A stretch of 64,000 nucleotides of DNA from Trichaptum fuscoviolaceum (Eukaryota > Basidiomycota > Agaricomycetes > Hymenochaetales > Trichaptaceae), in contig CAJSYZ010000009.1 of the NCBI GenBank assembly GCA_910574455.1, positions 558,001 through 622,000 on the forward strand. The letters are read 5' to 3'. The position numbers were made by a program, and so were the translations under genes. A model generated the notes under the pieces. That model did no database searches, had not been told where the DNA came from, and saw only the letters and a list, made by a program, of their open reading frames with translations. Below, in pieces: positions 60,633 to 64,000 of this stretch. The stretch's first letter is position 1. The number at the start of each line of letters is the position of its first letter.

Positions 60633-61682
60633 TTTTTTTTTTATGTTCACTGTTTTTTTTTTTGCAGATGTATGTGGCGGCATCATTGATGCCCGGGTCG
60701 TACCTGTTCAAACAGGGAAATATGCCAGTGTAGATTAACAAGTTGATTTTAAGTCTTCTCCGAACTTACCGTGACTTCAATCTATACAAGATACAAAAGA
60801 AAATAAAGTAAAGTAACAGAAATCCTACGCTTCGTGTCGGGGACTTATCACTTTCTTCCACCCGTGATCCTTGATCCTACCCGTCGTGTTTGGGCAAAAA
60901 AGCAATTTAAAGTTTATGATTTTATCAGTAATAATGGGCCATGGGCCCCATGGCTGGACCTCCTGAAAAAAAGAGCTCGAGCTGAGCATTTTCAGAACTT
61001 GAATGCACGCTTGGCCCGGAAAGAGTCAAGAGTCAAGACTCCACAACTTGAAGTTACTTGGCTAGCCGCTGATATACTGTATATCATTGTCATTGTCCTG
61101 TTGATGATACATAGTATTAGCTTTAGCCTTTATGAGGCTATTGAATGTGGGCGTGGGCGTGAGCCCTAACGTCTTGCTCACAAGTGACGGTGATACGGTG
61201 CTGTCTGGACTCGACGGCTCGGAGATCAGAGCTCCCTTCGGTGTCCTGCGTCGTCCTCTTAGACCCGTGCCCTTCGATTCCTCCTCCTCCTCTCAGGCTG
61301 CGACTCGCCATCATCATTGTCCGGCCCTTGATCTTCGACTACCCTCTGGGATGACAGCAGATCAACAGAATCGCGCTTTTCATATGCACCCGGTACAGCC
61401 AGCGCGTGACGGGTCGCCCAGCCCTGTCTTCGAGACGTGGTGCCAGTGTCAGCGGAATCGGATGAGGGCTGGCCGGTGAATGGGAACGAGTGCGGATGCT
61501 CAGGCTGGGGGACGAGGAGGGTTGGGACTTGGTGTGCGAGGCCGGGAAGGATGCGCGCCGCGGGCGCGGGAGGGGCGGCGTCGATGAAATGACGGGGGAG
61601 TGGCAGGCAGGGAGAGACGGGGACGTATGTAGGAATAGGCGAGCGCAGATGCTGCTCATCAAGATGCAATTGAGCTCGACGT

Positions 61683-61706
61683 CGGGATCGGGATCGGGAT
61701 CGGGAT
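61683..61706 (+). repeat. Hexamer tandem repeat
   Basis: CGGGAT repeated four times. Confidence 0.85.
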
Positions 61707-62681
61707 TCTTAAGCAGGGTGCGCCAAGCGAAGTCGCGTCCGTATTAGGACATCGCCATCCTGATTCCTGCCCGCCCGCCGGCGCTCTAACGGGCTGGGCT
61801 GGGGGATAGGCAACGGCGGTGAATTGTCACAGCTAGGCTCAGACAGTCCGGCGGGGCGTGATACGTCCTGCGACTGCCGTTGGGCTTGCAACGGCATGGA
61901 CTGAGATTCATCGACAGCCCGCATAGCGGGCCGGGCAAGACTTCCTCCTCGAACTGTCGATTAGAGCGCCGGATAGCCCCCACAGCATATTTCTTTCGTC
62001 CCGCGCGATCTCACATTGGTGCTCCGGCTACAGCATTTATATATATGAAGATTTCAGCCATACTTGACTTACTTAACGGTTGATGATCCGATGATCCCAA
62101 GGCGAAAAAAAATAAATGTGCGGACATACATATATTCCCGGGCTTTTCTTCCACTAGGTTATCTGATCTTGGAAGGCGGGCTGGTGGTACTGTACTGCGA
62201 ATGTCTTATCCAGTGAGTCGATATAGTTCTCCGCGGCTTCGTCCACTTTTTGATACTCCTCCCGAACGCATCCCAATGTCAGCAGATAGATCCTTCAGGA
62301 GTATGATTATCGAGTCCAGCGTCAGGATCCCGGCGCCCGGCGTGGTGCGAATTCAAATGACGCGAGTGTATGTAAGTGTGCGTCAGTGCGTCAGACTCAA
62401 CTTGAAGCGTCGGTGGCGGTGCGACGAGCGGAACGCGAACGCGAAAAAACCTAGCTTCTCTAAAAGCAGTCATTGACTCATTGTGAGTTTGTTTATTATA
62501 CACTGGCAGACGCGTTTGACGAACGTGACGAGAGAAGAGAGAGTATGTAGGATGGTCACGCACGGTTTTGCCCTGATACCCACCCATTCGTCTCGATCCG
62601 TCACGGTCTGATGGGCCATGGCCTCCTTTGAGATCTCGATCTCCGGCTAACATAACATAACTAGAGTGCGGACACGCAGTG

Positions 62682-62748
62682 CCTGAGCCTGAGGAGTTTC
62701 GCGAAGGGGGTCACGGTGCGGGTGCAACTTGGTATCCTCAGGCTCAGG
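62682..62748. repeat. 14-bp perfect inverted repeat
   Basis: CCTGAGCCTGAGGA (62682-62695) and TCCTCAGGCTCAGG (62735-62748), with a 39-nt loop. Could form a hairpin; no gene is adjacent, so a terminator role cannot be assigned. Confidence 0.6.
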
Positions 62749-64000
62749 CCACCCAATCAACGCATTTACTGGCAGCACTTCATCATTATAATGCATAGCC
62801 CTAGGCCTTGCGCGGGTGAGTTGTTACGAAGTCTCGTAGAGATGGCCGCCCACGACTTACCATAGGATATGCCCTTCGTACGGATTGGATGAAGTACTGT
62901 ATGTAGTAGGACCATTTCAGTTTCACCAAGGTACCGAGATGTAACACGATAAGTAGGCCTAGTTAGTATATGAAGTACGGTGAGCACGTTTGTCGTTGCT
63001 GAGACGTATGTAGATGTGCTGGTCAGATATGTATCTCCAACTACTACATAGACGCGCGAATGACTCAAGTGGCTAAGATGCATACCTGGCCCGATGAGTA
63101 AGGGAACAGGTGTTGAGTCCGATGATTTGAAGGCGAAAGCGGCGACGGAGAGGAAGGCGATCGGTGCCTAAGTTGTCAACCAGAAGTTCATCATGATATA
63201 CATACCTTGGGAGGTTTTCGAATTGGAGAAAACTAAAAAGCGTGTGTAATTGGGTTGGTAAGTAAGAACTTAAGTGCATCAACCAAAGCTGAAAACGAAT
63301 TTTTTTTTTTTTTTTTTGAGAACATATGTACACGATTGATTTTTTTCCTTCCATATATCATCATGATATCATGCCTCAGCAAGCTGTTGATGCCCGGGCC
63401 GGGGGAAGCCTAAACGCTGTAAGACAAGCGAAAGGAACCAGGACAGGGAACAGGTTCACCCGCACTGGCACTGCTCAAGCCCGCCCCGCCCGAGGTCTGC
63501 TGATATGAAAAATTGAAACGTGGTCGCAGTGATGGCTGGAGAAGAAGGCTGCGATTTGTCGTTAAGGCCAGGTATTGCCGCCGTCGTTGCGTCGTCGCGC
63601 ATTCTTCTTCTTCAATAACGTAGGAGGGAGGAGCTACAATTTAAATTACATATGAGTTGAGCTCGTGCAACATCTCGACCATTTCGAGGGAAAAGTTGTT
63701 TGAGACTGTTAATCTATAGGAGGGTGAGCAGTTAGCACCTGTGCAAAACGTAGGAAAACGATGCAGGACCTCTTGCGCTAATTCATCGGGTTTGCTTATT
63801 CGAGAAAAGGGGCATCGGTCAGAAAGAGTTAATTAGAGACCATGACTGACTGAGATGAACTCACACTTCATATAGGCCTCATAAGCAGATTTCCAAGCCG
63901 CGGTTCTTCGGCTTAGTTCATAGTGAGACACCATACGAGGAAACGACAAGAGACTGCCGGTTCTTACCGCTAGTTCTCCTTGTATACGTACATTCCCGGT

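Larger units (their letters stand above)
60633..64000. other. Terminal region without a supported gene
   Basis: Contains a long T run (about 63300-63317), the (CGGGAT)4 repeat at 61683-61706 and a perfect 14-bp inverted repeat at 62682-62748. Two overlapping minus-strand frames at 61259-61669 are Pro/Ser/Arg-rich and lack any domain. Confidence 0.4.

Noticed and set aside
61259..61669. 136-codon minus-strand frame rich in Pro, Ser and Arg
   Set aside because: Overlaps another long frame in a different phase and lacks any recognisable feature; likely compositional.

Overview
This window looks like nuclear DNA from a filamentous basidiomycete (probably Agaricomycetes). I infer this from dense short GT-AG introns (about 50-70 nt), membrane-anchored P450s with many exons, a MARVEL-like four-helix membrane protein, a Zn2Cys6 finger, and a family of kinase-fold genes with a degenerate activation loop. 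There are no operons, no CRISPR array, no telomeric repeat, and no rRNA or tRNA that I can support. It reads as accessory, duplication-rich, possibly subtelomeric sequence; that placement is inference.

Layout. Block A (about 1-13.7 kb, gene order left to right): MARVEL-like gene (+), kinase-like gene (+), a degenerate shared segment, a multi-exon four-helix membrane-protein gene (+), and a P450 gene (-). Block B (13.7-30.9 kb) repeats the same order and orientation, but the MARVEL copy is only a 3' stub, the kinase is a pseudogene, the membrane-protein gene is split by a transposon that itself carries a nested foldback element, and the P450 looks intact. Block C (31.9-40.8 kb) holds a third membrane-protein gene (+), an intact kinase (-), a gene with a PD-(D/E)XK-like nuclease signature and a very acidic tail (+), and a MARVEL relic (-). 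From 41,367 to 50,403 there is a giant inverted repeat (arms of about 4.4 kb, 260-bp AT-rich centre) whose arms carry a small Zn2Cys6 gene (intact in the left arm, frameshifted in the right), degenerate exon-like repeats and small hairpin MITEs. Block D (51.6-60.6 kb) has a truncated kinase, a fourth membrane-protein gene (+) and a fourth kinase (+). The last 3.4 kb holds nothing I can assign.

Taken together, one membrane-protein family and one kinase-like family recur side by side four times, with copies at every stage of decay. Nothing in the sequence proves that they act together, but their repeated linkage is the strongest candidate here for an undescribed functional module. Exon junctions below were read by eye from GT-AG sites and frame continuity between paralogues; no transcript evidence was available.
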